A DNA stretch of 15,820 nt from Thermoguttaceae bacterium (GCA_017549085.1 JAFYVO010000386.1:1-15820), one strand, 5' to 3'. Positions 8,201 to 15,309 are shown, counted from the stretch's first letter. A program made the numbers and translations. The notes: generated from the sequence alone by a model not told the origin.

Positions 8201-9332
8201 GCGCCGTTGTCAAGGCGTAATACGAGCCGGTCGCGCCGACCGGTTGCGAACGGTATTCCGCTTCCGAAACGGAAAGACAGACAGCCGACAACACCGGACA
8301 ATTCAACGACTTAAAGACGTCGACCGCTTCGTCGTTCGGCAAGACGCGCCCTCGCGGAAAGTAAATCGCTAAATCCGGCTTGACGTCAAGCAACAAATTC
8401 TTGTTCTTTTTCAAGTTGTGAATCGGGTAAACGTCGAACCCGCGCGCTTCCAACTTGGCGATCAGTTCGTCTTGCGGCCCGCGCTCCTCCGGTTGAAACG
8501 GCGTCAAAAACGAGCCGAAAAGCGCGATTTTAGGCGCGTTAGACGGAAGGTCGCGACCGTCGGCGTCGCGTCGTTTTTGAAACGCTTCAAGGGTTTCGTC
8601 GATTTGCGGGCCCCAATAAAAATACCCGAACGGCGGCGCTTCTTTCGGCGGCGCGATTTCGAACGCCGGGAGCGACGCGGCGCCGTCGGTCGTTTTTTCT
8701 TCCTTCGCGACTTTCGCAACGTCTTCCCAATAAAAGATTTCCGACCGTTCCAAGCCGCCGAAATTTTTCGCGAGAAACGCCGCGCCGGAACGAACGTTTT
8801 CCTCGCAAGGGAACTTCAAATATTCGTAAAACGCGTCCGCCAATTCCGGAGCGACGTTCGTCGCCGCCCGCGCCGCGTCGAGCGTCGACGGAAACGCAAT
8901 CGTTGCAACGTTTTGCGCGGAAATTTCGGCGAGCTTTTCTCGCTCCGCGTCGGTCGGATTCCAACCGATCGCGCGAATCAAAACGGCTTCGCAATCGGTA
9001 AAGTCGGTCGACGCAAACGCCTCGCGCTTAACGGCTTGCGGAGCGAAATTTGTTCCTTCGGTCGCCGAGCGCCAACGCGCGAAATCGGCGTCGCTCCAAC
9101 CGACGAACGCGACCTTAAAAGTTCGGCGTTCTTTCTCTTCGTCGACGGCGCTTTTTTCAACCGTCGCAACCGTTTGAGTCTCCGGATTTTGCGTCGTCTC
9201 TTCGCTTTGACGACACGACGTAAAAAACGCCGCGAACAACGTCAAAAAAACGACGGTCGCAACGCGGCTTCCAGCGCCGACGACCGTCGTTTCTAAAACG
9301 CAACGCTTTAACAAGTTAAAAACGCCGTTCAT
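5277..9332 (-). CDS. Membrane-anchored CobN/HmuS-like chelatase (possible heme dechelatase)
   Basis: This 1351-aa protein belongs to the CobN/BchH large-chelatase-subunit superfamily. Its core motif HFGTHGSLEFTPGK is at 621-634, followed by NCYPDALIGDKPHLY (641-655), NNIGEAFLAKRRA (660-672) and SHLTPPF (678-684). A later segment has SYGTGIMRLVERG and a NVWGPAKLDHVYEF region. Unlike cytosolic CobN, it begins with a positively charged segment, a hydrophobic stretch (24-37) and a lipobox-like FTSC with Cys40. It ends with a membrane helix (about 1328-1346) and GGARR, so the bulk should face the periplasm. GGGAG lies 7 nt before the ATG, which overlaps the upstream stop as ATGA. The architecture and partners match HmuS of Bacteroidetes heme-uptake loci, a group linked to removing iron from heme. 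Canonical cobaltochelatase activity is less likely: no CobS/CobT or cobalamin gene is in view. The activity itself is inferred. Confidence 0.85.
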   Translation of the reverse strand: MNGVFNLLKRCVLETTVVGAGSRVATVVFLTLFAAFFTSCRQSEETTQNPETQTVATVEKSAVDEEKERRTFKVAFVGWSDADFARWRSATEGTNFAPQAVKREAFASTDFTDCEAVLIRAIGWNPTDAEREKLAEISAQNVATIAFPSTLDAARAATNVAPELADAFYEYLKFPCEENVRSGAAFLAKNFGGLERSEIFYWEDVAKVAKEEKTTDGAASLPAFEIAPPKEAPPFGYFYWGPQIDETLEAFQKRRDADGRDLPSNAPKIALFGSFLTPFQPEERGPQDELIAKLEARGFDVYPIHNLKKNKNLLLDVKPDLAIYFPRGRVLPNDEAVDVFKSLNCPVLSAVCLSVSEAEYRSQPVGATGSYYALTTALPELDGVIEATAIATKDADENGFVARRALSERIDALVERCAGWVDLRRKSNADKRLAIFFYKAPGGSALTAQSLEVVPSLFNTLTRLRDEGFDLGADFPQTIEEFRVRIEREGRTVGQWNLGDFERFVEEARPEFIPENVYRKWFNDNLTEDVRRRVVDVWGAAPGDYMTRDVGDEFGILVPRLQFGNVALIPQPSTAVLEDAPYSKNDNDFDAVHGTDKAPPHFYWAAYFWALHGFAADALVHFGTHGSLEFTPGKSAFMTENCYPDALIGDKPHLYLYSINNIGEAFLAKRRARATIVSHLTPPFAQSELYGDLKDVAAKVREYLDTSDSALKSETAAALVAAVLRSNLLDDLLDEPAFRAFADAEFRAEFERSGRAFDEAQVETLHQVLHRYEDASVADGLHVVGRPWTDEQVAQTAAQTTPAKDDAEKRLRDSFDAELNRFVDGLCGRFIPPSTGGDFLVNPDAAPTGRNLAGLDVQKLPTPEAERLAAKLADEILENHRAANGGAWPRRVACVLWGGESIRTRGLGIAQVFYLLGVRVKFDSRGNAAELELIPSSELGRPRIDVLVQTSGQFRDAFGAKIEAIDQAVKLAAEAEDDAFPNFVRENVAKIAERLVRENGTQPEEAQELATARVFGSTNALSYGTGIMRLVERGDLWNDETEVADRYLANMSGVYRDASRWGTPVKGLLEFNLDGVEAMLQTRSSNVWGPAKLDHVYEFATLATAVRTKTGRDPQIWFDDLRSPTNPRVETARSALREELRTTLWNPKYLKGLQREGASAAASTAKTVRNLYGWNVAQPETIDASVWEETTAVFVDDARNLGIREWFETQNPAALQDMTAVMLETVRKGYWDAAPETVEKIAKLHAELVAKHGASGSYETTGNKKLIEFIGTLPLGEAGDAYRAEIERATTPPQAPTVQGLTLTETVENVEKTANDATSTDAATRRLRTLAVFAVLLGVVAAGFCVGGARR

Positions 9333-9727
9333 TCGTTTTCTCCCGAATTTCCGTTTTCGTCCGCCGCGTTTTCGACGTCGCGTCGCTTCTCCTTATCCGT
9401 CGGAACGTAAACGACTTGGCCGTCCGGAAGTCGGTAAGCGCGCCCGAGCAACTCGCCTTCTCCGCTCCCGCTTTCGCCGCTCGCCTTGTACCGCTTGAGT
9501 TCGCGCCCCTCTTTTACGACCAGCTCCATATCCGGTTTTCCCGGATTCACCACCGCCGTAAAATCTTCGTTTTCAAAGAGAAGCGGCGACTTCCAATAGG
9601 TCGCAAGCGCGACGATCAACGCGACCGCAAAAACGATTGCGACGTCGAATAAATTTTCAACCCCGGCAAGAAGCGACTCCGAGGGCGCGTCGAACGCTCC
9701 GGAACAAAAACGACCGCGCTTTCTCAT
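9329..9727 (-). CDS. DUF2149 family protein, ExbD-like topology
   Basis: This 132-aa protein has one membrane helix (about 27-44) near the N-terminus, then a periplasmic part with PGKPDMELVVKEG (62-74), GSGEGELLGRAYRLPDG (87-103) and VVYVP. I recognise these as DUF2149 features. The tail (111-132) is charged and low-complexity. The layout of a single N-terminal helix followed by an extracytoplasmic domain is that of ExbD/TolR, although the sequence is not. Its ATG overlaps the stop of the ExbB-like gene (ATGA, 9724-9727), with GAGG 7 nt upstream, and its stop overlaps the start of the chelatase gene. This coupling suggests a stoichiometric complex with both neighbours. A role as the energy-transducing partner of the channel is inference. 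Confidence 0.82.
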   Translation of the reverse strand: MRKRGRFCSGAFDAPSESLLAGVENLFDVAIVFAVALIVALATYWKSPLLFENEDFTAVVNPGKPDMELVVKEGRELKRYKASGESGSGEGELLGRAYRLPDGQVVYVPTDKEKRRDVENAADENGNSGENE

Positions 9728-10410
9728 TCTTCGGCCTCATTCCCGTCTTTCGCAACATCTTTATTTCCAACGCGTTCCGTTTCAACGATTGTCTTCGTTT
9801 TCTTCGCCGTTTCGCTCAAACGGTCGAGCGCGAAATTCAAGAAAACAACGTCGCGCCGGAAACGGCGTTTTTGCGCCGTCAAGACGAAAGAGCTTATCAG
9901 CGCTACGGTTAGGCCGACGACCGTCGTCGAAAACGCGACGACCAGATTCGTCGCCAACGTCTCCAAATCGCCCTGAGCCAAGCCGAGAAGCGCGGGCCCC
10001 AACGGAATCAACGTCCCCATTAACCCCAGCGCCGGGCCCATTTTAACGAGCCGGTCGACCCGTTCGCAACGCTCTTTCATTACGTTCTGCAACTCCGCGA
10101 CCGTCTTCTCGACGAACGCCTCGTCGTCGATTTTTTCGGCAAGAGCGGCAAGCGTCGCAAGGGTTCCCGTCGGTTGCGCCGCCGCTCGAAGGCGCGTTTG
10201 CGCTTCACGCGCGTCGGCGACGTTTCCGCTCGTCCAAAGCGTTTCCAACTCTTGTCGTTTCGCAAGTTCCGAACGACGCGAGCAACCTTCGCGAAGCGTC
10301 TTTCCGCCCCCCCAACAAGCGGCGAAAAGCGCGACGAGCAACCCCAATTCGACCGGAATCAGGAGAGCGGCGGAAATCGTATAAAAAATTTGCGTCAGCG
10401 CGGCGGTCAT
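9724..10410 (-). CDS. MotA/TolQ/ExbB proton channel family protein
   Basis: This 228-aa protein is a member of the proton-driven motor subunit family that couples the ion gradient across the inner membrane to envelope work. Three membrane helices are visible, at about 9-33, 126-147 and 154-178. The family signature GPALGLMGTLIPLGPALLG (125-143) spans the second helix, and NLVVAFSTTVVGLTVAL lies in the third. A cytoplasmic loop of about 90 residues separates helices 1 and 2, and the C-terminal tail is charged (RRFRRD, then K/E-rich). AGGAG lies 5 nt before the ATG. It is the first gene of a tightly overlapping operon with the DUF2149 protein and the CobN/HmuS-like chelatase, so it probably powers that system rather than flagella or a Tol complex. 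The gap to the upstream DUF1559 gene is 97 nt, with no clear promoter or terminator seen. Confidence 0.88.
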   Translation of the reverse strand: MTAALTQIFYTISAALLIPVELGLLVALFAACWGGGKTLREGCSRRSELAKRQELETLWTSGNVADAREAQTRLRAAAQPTGTLATLAALAEKIDDEAFVEKTVAELQNVMKERCERVDRLVKMGPALGLMGTLIPLGPALLGLAQGDLETLATNLVVAFSTTVVGLTVALISSFVLTAQKRRFRRDVVFLNFALDRLSETAKKTKTIVETERVGNKDVAKDGNEAEE

Positions 10411-10507
10411 TCTTACTCCTTATTTTTCAACGCGTTGCGAACACCGCAAACGTCGCTTTTTTCGTTAGTTTGGCGTTCGTTTTCACGCAACGGCGCAACT
10501 TGTTTTA

Positions 10508-11632
10508 TCACAAGGCTTCCGTCTCATTTCCGGCGATCGTCGCGGCGGCGCGCCAAACGTCCATATCGACCGTGTCGGAAACGAAAGTCGCGCTTCCGTC
10601 GGCTTTTAAGACGTTCACGCCCCCCGAGTGAGCGCTTCGAGCGGCAAAGAAGCCGTAATTCGACATATAAATATTGGGAAGACGCGAGTTCGGCGCCAAA
10701 TACGCGTTAAAGAGCGTCGAGTCGTACTTTCCGACGATCCAGCCCTTGCCGACGTCGGTGCGCCATTTCGGCGTTCCGGCGAGGAAGGCTTCGAGTTGCG
10801 CTTCGGAAGCGTCGCGAATTTGCGCGTATTTCGACGCGTTCGCGGCCGAAAAGTCGGCCATATAGACGCCGCGCATCGTCGGGTTCTCGAGAATTTCCTC
10901 CAACGTAACGTCGGTCAAATCCTTCGTTCCGGCGCCGACGCGGTATTCGGACATAATCGTCGTGTTGCTCGTCCCGTCCGTAAAGGACTCAAAACCCAGG
11001 TTCGAGGCGAAATAAAACGCGCCGTCGGAACGCCCTCCGGCGCGTTCCGACTCGGCGCCGGTCGAGAGCGTACTGTTCATACGAAACGTGTTCCCGGTTC
11101 CGCTTCCGACGCAGTAGACGTAATTATTCGTCGCGTAAACGTCGTTAATATCGTCGGTTACCGTCGCCGGGCCGCCGTCGCTCGGGCAGCGCGTTCCGGG
11201 GAACGGCGTTTTGGCGGGCGCGATGTAAACGTCGTTCAGTTGGACGCTTCGGGTCGAACCGGCGCGGTATTTGTACAAGTCGACGTTCAGGTCGATCATA
11301 TAACGCAAATTCGTTTGCTCGATGTAAGGCGTCAGGTGAACGTGCGGCGACACGCAGGAGTTGGCGCGTTCGGTCATACTCGGCAACTTGTTGAAAACCG
11401 AGCAATAGTTTTGCAACGCGACGCCCCATTGCTTTTGGTTGTTGACGCATTGCATCCGCCGCGCCGACTCGCGAGCCGCTTGAACCGCCGGGAGAAGAAG
11501 CCCAATAAGAATGCCGATGATCGCGATCACGACCAACAATTCGACCAAGGTGAAGGCGCGAAACCGTCTCCAACGGAAGTCGCCCCGACGCCGCGCTTTC
11601 GCAGTTTTATCCAGCCTCGCCATTTTGCCCAT
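10508..11632 (-). CDS. DUF1559 protein with prepilin-type N-terminal signal
   Basis: A pseudopilin-like protein of the DUF1559 family, which is greatly expanded in planctomycetes and has no settled function. Counted from ATG 11632 (374 aa), a basic leader ends at RA and is followed by [18 protein letters not shown], with Glu at position 5 of the mature protein. This is the type IV prepilin cleavage/methylation motif, here with Ala instead of Gly at -1. [17 protein letters not shown] follows, then the DGTSNTT segment, and the family's H-x9-DG motif at His335 and DG 345-346. The frame can also open at a TTG (11659) or ATG 11623. ATG 11632 is chosen because GGGGGA lies 10 nt upstream, but 11623, with AGAAGAG 9 nt before it, is nearly as good. 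It is probably surface- or envelope-located. It lies upstream of and on the same strand as the ExbB-like operon. Confidence 0.9.
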   Translation of the reverse strand: MGKMARLDKTAKARRRGDFRWRRFRAFTLVELLVVIAIIGILIGLLLPAVQAARESARRMQCVNNQKQWGVALQNYCSVFNKLPSMTERANSCVSPHVHLTPYIEQTNLRYMIDLNVDLYKYRAGSTRSVQLNDVYIAPAKTPFPGTRCPSDGGPATVTDDINDVYATNNYVYCVGSGTGNTFRMNSTLSTGAESERAGGRSDGAFYFASNLGFESFTDGTSNTTIMSEYRVGAGTKDLTDVTLEEILENPTMRGVYMADFSAANASKYAQIRDASEAQLEAFLAGTPKWRTDVGKGWIVGKYDSTLFNAYLAPNSRLPNIYMSNYGFFAARSAHSGGVNVLKADGSATFVSDTVDMDVWRAAATIAGNETEAL

Positions 11633-11686
11633 CTCTTCTTTTTCCCCCAGAATAGCCAATTAGCGCAAAAGTTAAACACGCCTTTC

Positions 11687-11714
11687 ATTATATCGAAAAA
11701 ATGCGGCGTTAAAA
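11687..11714 (-). promoter_or_regulatory. Candidate promoter of the DUF1559 gene
   Basis: On the minus strand a perfect -10 TATAAT (11687-11692) is preceded by a weak -35-like TTTTAA (11709-11714) at 16-nt spacing. The leader to ATG 11632 would be about 50 nt. Confidence 0.5.
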
Positions 11715-11853
11715 GCGGGGGCAAGCGGAATAACAACCGGTTTTGTCAAGTAAGTTTAAATAGCCCGTTTTTCCCTTCTTGCCCATTCAACCCCAATTTC
11801 AGCGCGTAAACTCGAAAAAAAGTTAAAAAAAAAGACGACAAGCTAAAAAACGC
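11715..11853. promoter_or_regulatory. Divergent intergenic region with A-tracts upstream of xylB
   Basis: This is the middle of the 334-bp gap between the divergent DUF1559 and xylB genes. Three A-runs (11815-11821, 11825-11833 and 11845-11850) lie directly upstream of the xylB -35, where an UP element would sit. Nothing else gene-like is visible here. Confidence 0.4.
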
Positions 11854-11882
11854 TGGAAAATAAACGGCGCTTCCGTTATAAT
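11854..11882 (+). promoter_or_regulatory. Promoter of xylB
   Basis: A perfect -10 TATAAT (11877-11882) is preceded, at the ideal 17-nt spacing, by TGGAAA (11854-11859), a 4-of-6 match to the -35 consensus. The leader would be about 78 nt. Confidence 0.65.
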
Positions 11883-11966
11883 CAAGGGGAAAATCGCCCA
11901 AACTACAACGGTCGAGGCGACGCGCTATTTTTCAGCATTAGACATTTACGTTTTACGGAGCGTTTT

Positions 11967-13496
11967 ATGAACGTTTATTTAGGGATCGACGTCGGCACTT
12001 CCGGCGTTAAAGTGTTGGCCGTTCGCGCCGACGGGACGATTCTCGCTAGCGGCGGCGCGGAGTATCCGCTCTACGCGCCGCGTCCGCTTTGGTCGGAGCA
12101 AAACCCGGACGACTGGTGGAACGCCGTCGTTAAGGTCGTCCCGGAAGTCGTTGCGAAAGCGGGAGTTAAAGGGAGCGACGTCAAGGCGATCGGGCTCTCC
12201 GGGCAAATGCACGGCTCCGTCTTTCTCGACAAGAACGACGCCGTCATCCGTCCGGCGATCCTTTGGAACGACCAACGCACCGCGAAAGAATGCGCTGAGA
12301 TCGAAGCGGCGGCGGGCGGTCGCGACAAGCTGATCGAAATGGTCGCAAACCCCGCGATGAGCGGCTTTACCGCGCCGAAAATCGTTTGGCTCCGCAACAA
12401 CGAACCGGAAAACTTCGACCGCGTCGCCAAGGTGTTGCTCCCGAAAGACGAAATTCGCCGCCGTTTGACCGGCGAATATGCGACGGAAGTTAGCGACGCC
12501 AGCGGCACGCTCCTCCTCGACGTCGCGAATCGTCGTTGGTCGAAACCGCTCCTCGACGCGCTCCAACTCGACGAATCGCTCCTCCCGACCGTTTTCGAAT
12601 CGGAAGACGTCACCGGCAAACTGACGCCGCAAGTCGCGGAACAACTCGGCTTAACGACCGACTGCGTCGTCGTCGGGGGCGCCGGGGACTGCGCGGCGGG
12701 CGCCGTCGGGAACGGGATCGTCCGCAGCGGCGTTCTCTCGACTTCCCTCGGCACGAGCGGCGTCGCGTTCGTTCACTCGGACGAAGTTAAATACGACAAA
12801 CTCGGGCGCGTTCACACGTTCTGCCACGCCGTCCGCGGCAAATGGCACATGATGGGCGTCACCCTCTCGGCGGCGGGCTCGCTGCAATGGTTCCGCGACG
12901 CGCTTTGCCCGGAACTTTACGAAAAAGCTAAAGCCAACGGTCAAAACGTCTACGAACTCTTGACGGCGGAAGCCGCGGCGACGCCGATCGGCGCGGACGG
13001 ACTCTTCTTCCTCCCGTATTTGAGCGGAGAACGGACGCCGCACGCCGACCCGAACGCTCGCGGCTGCTTCGTCGGGCTCACCCTGTCGAGCGACCGCGGT
13101 CGAATCGCGCGCTCGATTATGGAAGGCGTCGCTTACTCGTTGCGCGAAGCGATCGACATTTTCCGCGGTCTCGGCGTCCCGGTCGGCGAAGTTCGAGCGT
13201 CCGGCGGCGGCGCGAAGAGCCCGTTCTGGCGCCAAATTCAAGCGGACGTTTTCGGGAGCAAAACGACGACGCTCAACTCCGAAGAAGGCCCGGCGTTCGG
13301 CGTCGCGCTCTTGGCGGCGGTCGGCGGCGGCGATTACTCGAACGTCGTCGAAGCCTGCGACGCGACGATTCGTCAAGTCTCCGAACTCGCGCCTAACCCG
13401 GACGCGCAAAAGAAATACGACGCGGCGTTCGCGGTTTACCAACGCCTTTACCGCTCGCTGAAAGCGGACTTCGAAGCGATTTCGACGCTCGACTGA
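11967..13496 (+). CDS. xylB: Xylulokinase
   Basis: Xylulokinase phosphorylates D-xylulose to xylulose 5-phosphate with ATP in the cytoplasm, feeding the pentose phosphate pathway. The 509-aa protein is a full-length FGGY-family sugar kinase. Visible motifs are GIDVGTSGVK (6-15, phosphate loop), GLSGQMHG (76-83, the xylulokinase-type substrate signature with Met81-His82), DASGTLLLDV (177-186), and GGAGDCAAGAVGNG with the likely catalytic base Asp241. Further along come YLSGERTPHADPNARG, the ATP-site SGGGAKSPFWRQI, and EGPAFGVALLAA near the C-terminus. The ATG is preceded by ACGGAG with 6-nt spacing. No xylose isomerase, transporter or regulator is in the window, so it stands alone between a divergent gene and a terminator. 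Specificity for xylulose over related ketoses rests on motif similarity. Confidence 0.95.
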   Translation: MNVYLGIDVGTSGVKVLAVRADGTILASGGAEYPLYAPRPLWSEQNPDDWWNAVVKVVPEVVAKAGVKGSDVKAIGLSGQMHGSVFLDKNDAVIRPAILWNDQRTAKECAEIEAAAGGRDKLIEMVANPAMSGFTAPKIVWLRNNEPENFDRVAKVLLPKDEIRRRLTGEYATEVSDASGTLLLDVANRRWSKPLLDALQLDESLLPTVFESEDVTGKLTPQVAEQLGLTTDCVVVGGAGDCAAGAVGNGIVRSGVLSTSLGTSGVAFVHSDEVKYDKLGRVHTFCHAVRGKWHMMGVTLSAAGSLQWFRDALCPELYEKAKANGQNVYELLTAEAAATPIGADGLFFLPYLSGERTPHADPNARGCFVGLTLSSDRGRIARSIMEGVAYSLREAIDIFRGLGVPVGEVRASGGGAKSPFWRQIQADVFGSKTTTLNSEEGPAFGVALLAAVGGGDYSNVVEACDATIRQVSELAPNPDAQKKYDAAFAVYQRLYRSLKADFEAISTLD

Positions 13497-13600
13497 CGCG
13501 CCGACGTTCGACCGTCGCACTTTCGCCGCCTCGCTCGCGCTCAATATTCGCGGCGCGGCGGCGTTTTCTCGTTTCTTGCGTCGCCGACGACGCGGCAAGA

Positions 13601-13640
13601 AAAAAAACGACGCTCTCCGCGAGGAAAGCGTCGTTTTTTT
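13601..13640. terminator. Bidirectional terminator between xylB and the TIGR03000 gene
   Basis: A seven-A run plus ACGACGCT-type stem (13601-13614) pairs perfectly with AGCGTCG and a seven-T run (13627-13640). A shorter inner helix follows past one C/A mismatch, closing on a small loop. Placed 100 nt after the xylB stop and 40 nt beyond the stop of the convergent minus-strand gene, it can end transcripts from both sides. Confidence 0.88.
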
Positions 13641-13679
13641 ATCGTTTTCGCTTAAAGCTAACCTGCGCTAACGCAACTC

Positions 13680-14714
13680 TTAGCGAGCGGCGACCGCTTG
13701 GTTCGAGCGGAGCGACAGGTTGAACGCCAACGCCGTTTCTTGACCGGCGGTCAGCGTCGCGTGTTGGACGTCTTCGTAAACTTGGCCGTTGCGGAGAGCG
13801 ACGACGCGAATTTCGAACGAATAGGTTTCGCCGTATTCAAGGCTCTTCGCCGCGAAGGAACGAACGGCGCCGGTTTGCTTCGTGCGGTAGCCGTTGACGT
13901 AAACGACCGCGTCTTCCGGAACGAGCATGTTCAGGACGCCGGAACCAAGGGGCGCCGGTTCCGGGGTCGGAATCGTTTCCGGCGCGGCGCTCGGAAGGTC
14001 AAATTGCGGCGCGGTTTGCGGAATCGCCGGAGCGGCCGGGGTTTCCGTTTGAATCGCGGGGGTCGGGGTCGGGGAAACGCCGGCGTCGACGCCCGTTTGC
14101 GGCAAACCGGTTTCCGGGTTCAACGCGTTCGTTTCGCCGGGGACGTAACCGTCGCCGCAGCAACGCGGAGCGGAAGCGCCGCAGGTCGTTTCGCAGGAAG
14201 TCCAGCACGGATCGCACGGGCTCCAGCACGGATCGCAGACCGACCAGCACGGATCGCAGACGTAAGCCGGTTGGCAGAAGAGGCTCACGTTGCAGAGAAT
14301 GTTGCGGACGCCGCGAAGAACGTTGCGAACCGGTTGGCCCGGAACGTACGAAGAACGATAACCGCCCCAAACGGCGTACGGTTCGCACGGATCGCAAACG
14401 AACGCGCACGGGTCGCAGCAGTCGACCGCGGCCGGAATGCCGCCGCCGTAAACGACGCCGGTTTCATCGCCGCAAGACGCGCAACCGGAATAGCTTTCGT
14501 TCGCGGCGCTCGCGAAGAACGGCGACGGAGCGGCCATTTCGCCGATCGTCAGCGCTTCGCCGGCAAAGAAGGAACCGTCGTCGACGACGTATTCCGGTTC
14601 GGCGCTCTTGAAAAGACCGCCGTCGAAAAGACCGCCGAACGCGAACGCGCTCGGAGCGACCGCCAAAAGCGCCGCCGCCAACGACGCGCGCAACGTCAAA
14701 CCGATGATTTTCAT
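13680..14714 (-). CDS. Secreted Cys-rich protein with TIGR03000 domain
   Basis: From ATG 14714 this is a 344-aa exported protein. Residues 1-25 form a Sec signal peptide ending AFA, before FGG. Residues 78-186 hold 19 Cys, including CDPC motifs at 100-110 region and three consecutive heptads CDPCWSV, CDPCWSP, CDPCWTS (153-173). A Pro/Thr/Ala-rich linker follows (about 200-257), then a TIGR03000 domain (about 258-335) with VPEDAVVYVNGYRTKQTG, VRSF, LEYGETYSFEI and LTAGQE. TIGR03000 is a planctomycete-associated domain of unknown function. The frame extends 8 codons upstream, but AGAGGAG lies 6 nt before ATG 14714 and the signal peptide starts there. The CDPC array could bind metal or form disulfides in an envelope or extracellular structure; that is inference. 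Convergent with xylB. Confidence 0.87.
   Translation of the reverse strand: MKIIGLTLRASLAAALLAVAPSAFAFGGLFDGGLFKSAEPEYVVDDGSFFAGEALTIGEMAAPSPFFASAANESYSGCASCGDETGVVYGGGIPAAVDCCDPCAFVCDPCEPYAVWGGYRSSYVPGQPVRNVLRGVRNILCNVSLFCQPAYVCDPCWSVCDPCWSPCDPCWTSCETTCGASAPRCCGDGYVPGETNALNPETGLPQTGVDAGVSPTPTPAIQTETPAAPAIPQTAPQFDLPSAAPETIPTPEPAPLGSGVLNMLVPEDAVVYVNGYRTKQTGAVRSFAAKSLEYGETYSFEIRVVALRNGQVYEDVQHATLTAGQETALAFNLSLRSNQAVAAR
14202..14264 (-). repeat. 21-bp tandem repeat coding for CDPCWxx heptads
   Basis: The 15-bp core CCAGCACGGATCGCA (plus strand) recurs exactly at 14202, 14223 and 14244, giving a 21-bp period. On the coding strand each unit encodes CDPCW plus two variable residues. Exact identity of the DNA core suggests recent internal duplication or repeat-length drift. 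Confidence 0.85.
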
Positions 14715-14741
14715 CTCAAACTCCTCTTGAAATATCAAACA

Positions 14742-14755
14742 ACGTCCGCGGACGT
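14742..14755. promoter_or_regulatory. 14-bp perfect palindrome upstream of the TIGR03000 gene
   Basis: ACGTCCGCGGACGT is a perfect inverted repeat lying 28 nt upstream of ATG 14714 and just before its ribosome binding site. It could be an operator for a dimeric regulator or a leader hairpin. I cannot identify a good -10/-35 pair next to it. Confidence 0.4.
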
Positions 14756-15309
14756 CTTATTTGTTGCCGTTTCGCAACGCAAGTTTTTTGCGCCGTCGAC
14801 TCTTGGCCCAAGACGCGCCCCAAAAACGCGGCGCTTATCGCCGAACGCGGCGGCCAAAATTAACGAAGATGCGCAGACTTCCTTGCTTCGCTATTTTGTC
14901 TATATTTTCTCTTAAAATTACGCTTTGCAAAGCCCCCATCCGCCGTTATTTTCCCCATTTTTCCAAAAAAACGGTAATTTTTAACGATTATGACGGTTTC
15001 TTGTCGTTTTTTACGCTCTGCGCGCCGCGTTTGGCGCTCGACGGAGGCGAAACGCTTCTTCGCGTCCGTTCCTCCGCCTCCATTATCGCCCGACTTTCCG
15101 CTTTAAAACCAAGAAAAGGCGCCGCGGAGTCAAAACCGACGTCTTTGTTAAAAGCGTTACAACCGTCTTTTGCCGCCGCGTCATTCTTCCTATCTTAACA
15201 TTTTTCTTTCCCAATTTAAAAAGCCGCGTTTTTATATTGCGTTTTAGAAAAAAAACGAAATATTTTCAAATTTTTCCAATCCGTCTTCCCTTCTCGTTCG
15301 TCCCTTTAG
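14756..15309. other. Intergenic A/T-rich region with no convincing gene
   Basis: This stretch lies between the divergent TIGR03000 gene and the right-edge gene. An open frame at 14761-15198 (plus) has no ribosome binding site, mixed composition and no recognisable domain, so I do not call it. A 12-bp perfect palindrome GCTTTGCAAAGC is at 14922-14933, and a minus-strand CATAAT box lies near 14988, without a good -35. Confidence 0.4.

Noticed and set aside
5277..9332. Calling the large protein the cobaltochelatase CobN of cobalamin synthesis
   Set aside because: Family membership is clear, but export signals, a C-terminal membrane helix and ExbB/DUF2149 partners fit the HmuS group better, and no cobalamin gene is present.
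9724..10410. Flagellar motor MotA or Tol-Pal TolQ
   Set aside because: No MotB, TolR, TolA or Pal gene nearby. Operon overlap ties it to DUF2149 and the chelatase instead.
14202..14264. CRISPR-like short repeat array
   Set aside because: The 21-bp period is continuous, in frame and encodes CDPCW heptads, with no unique spacers.
14761..15198. Plus-strand frame of 145 codons in the right-hand gap
   Set aside because: No ribosome binding site or recognisable domain, and composition unlike the neighbouring genes.
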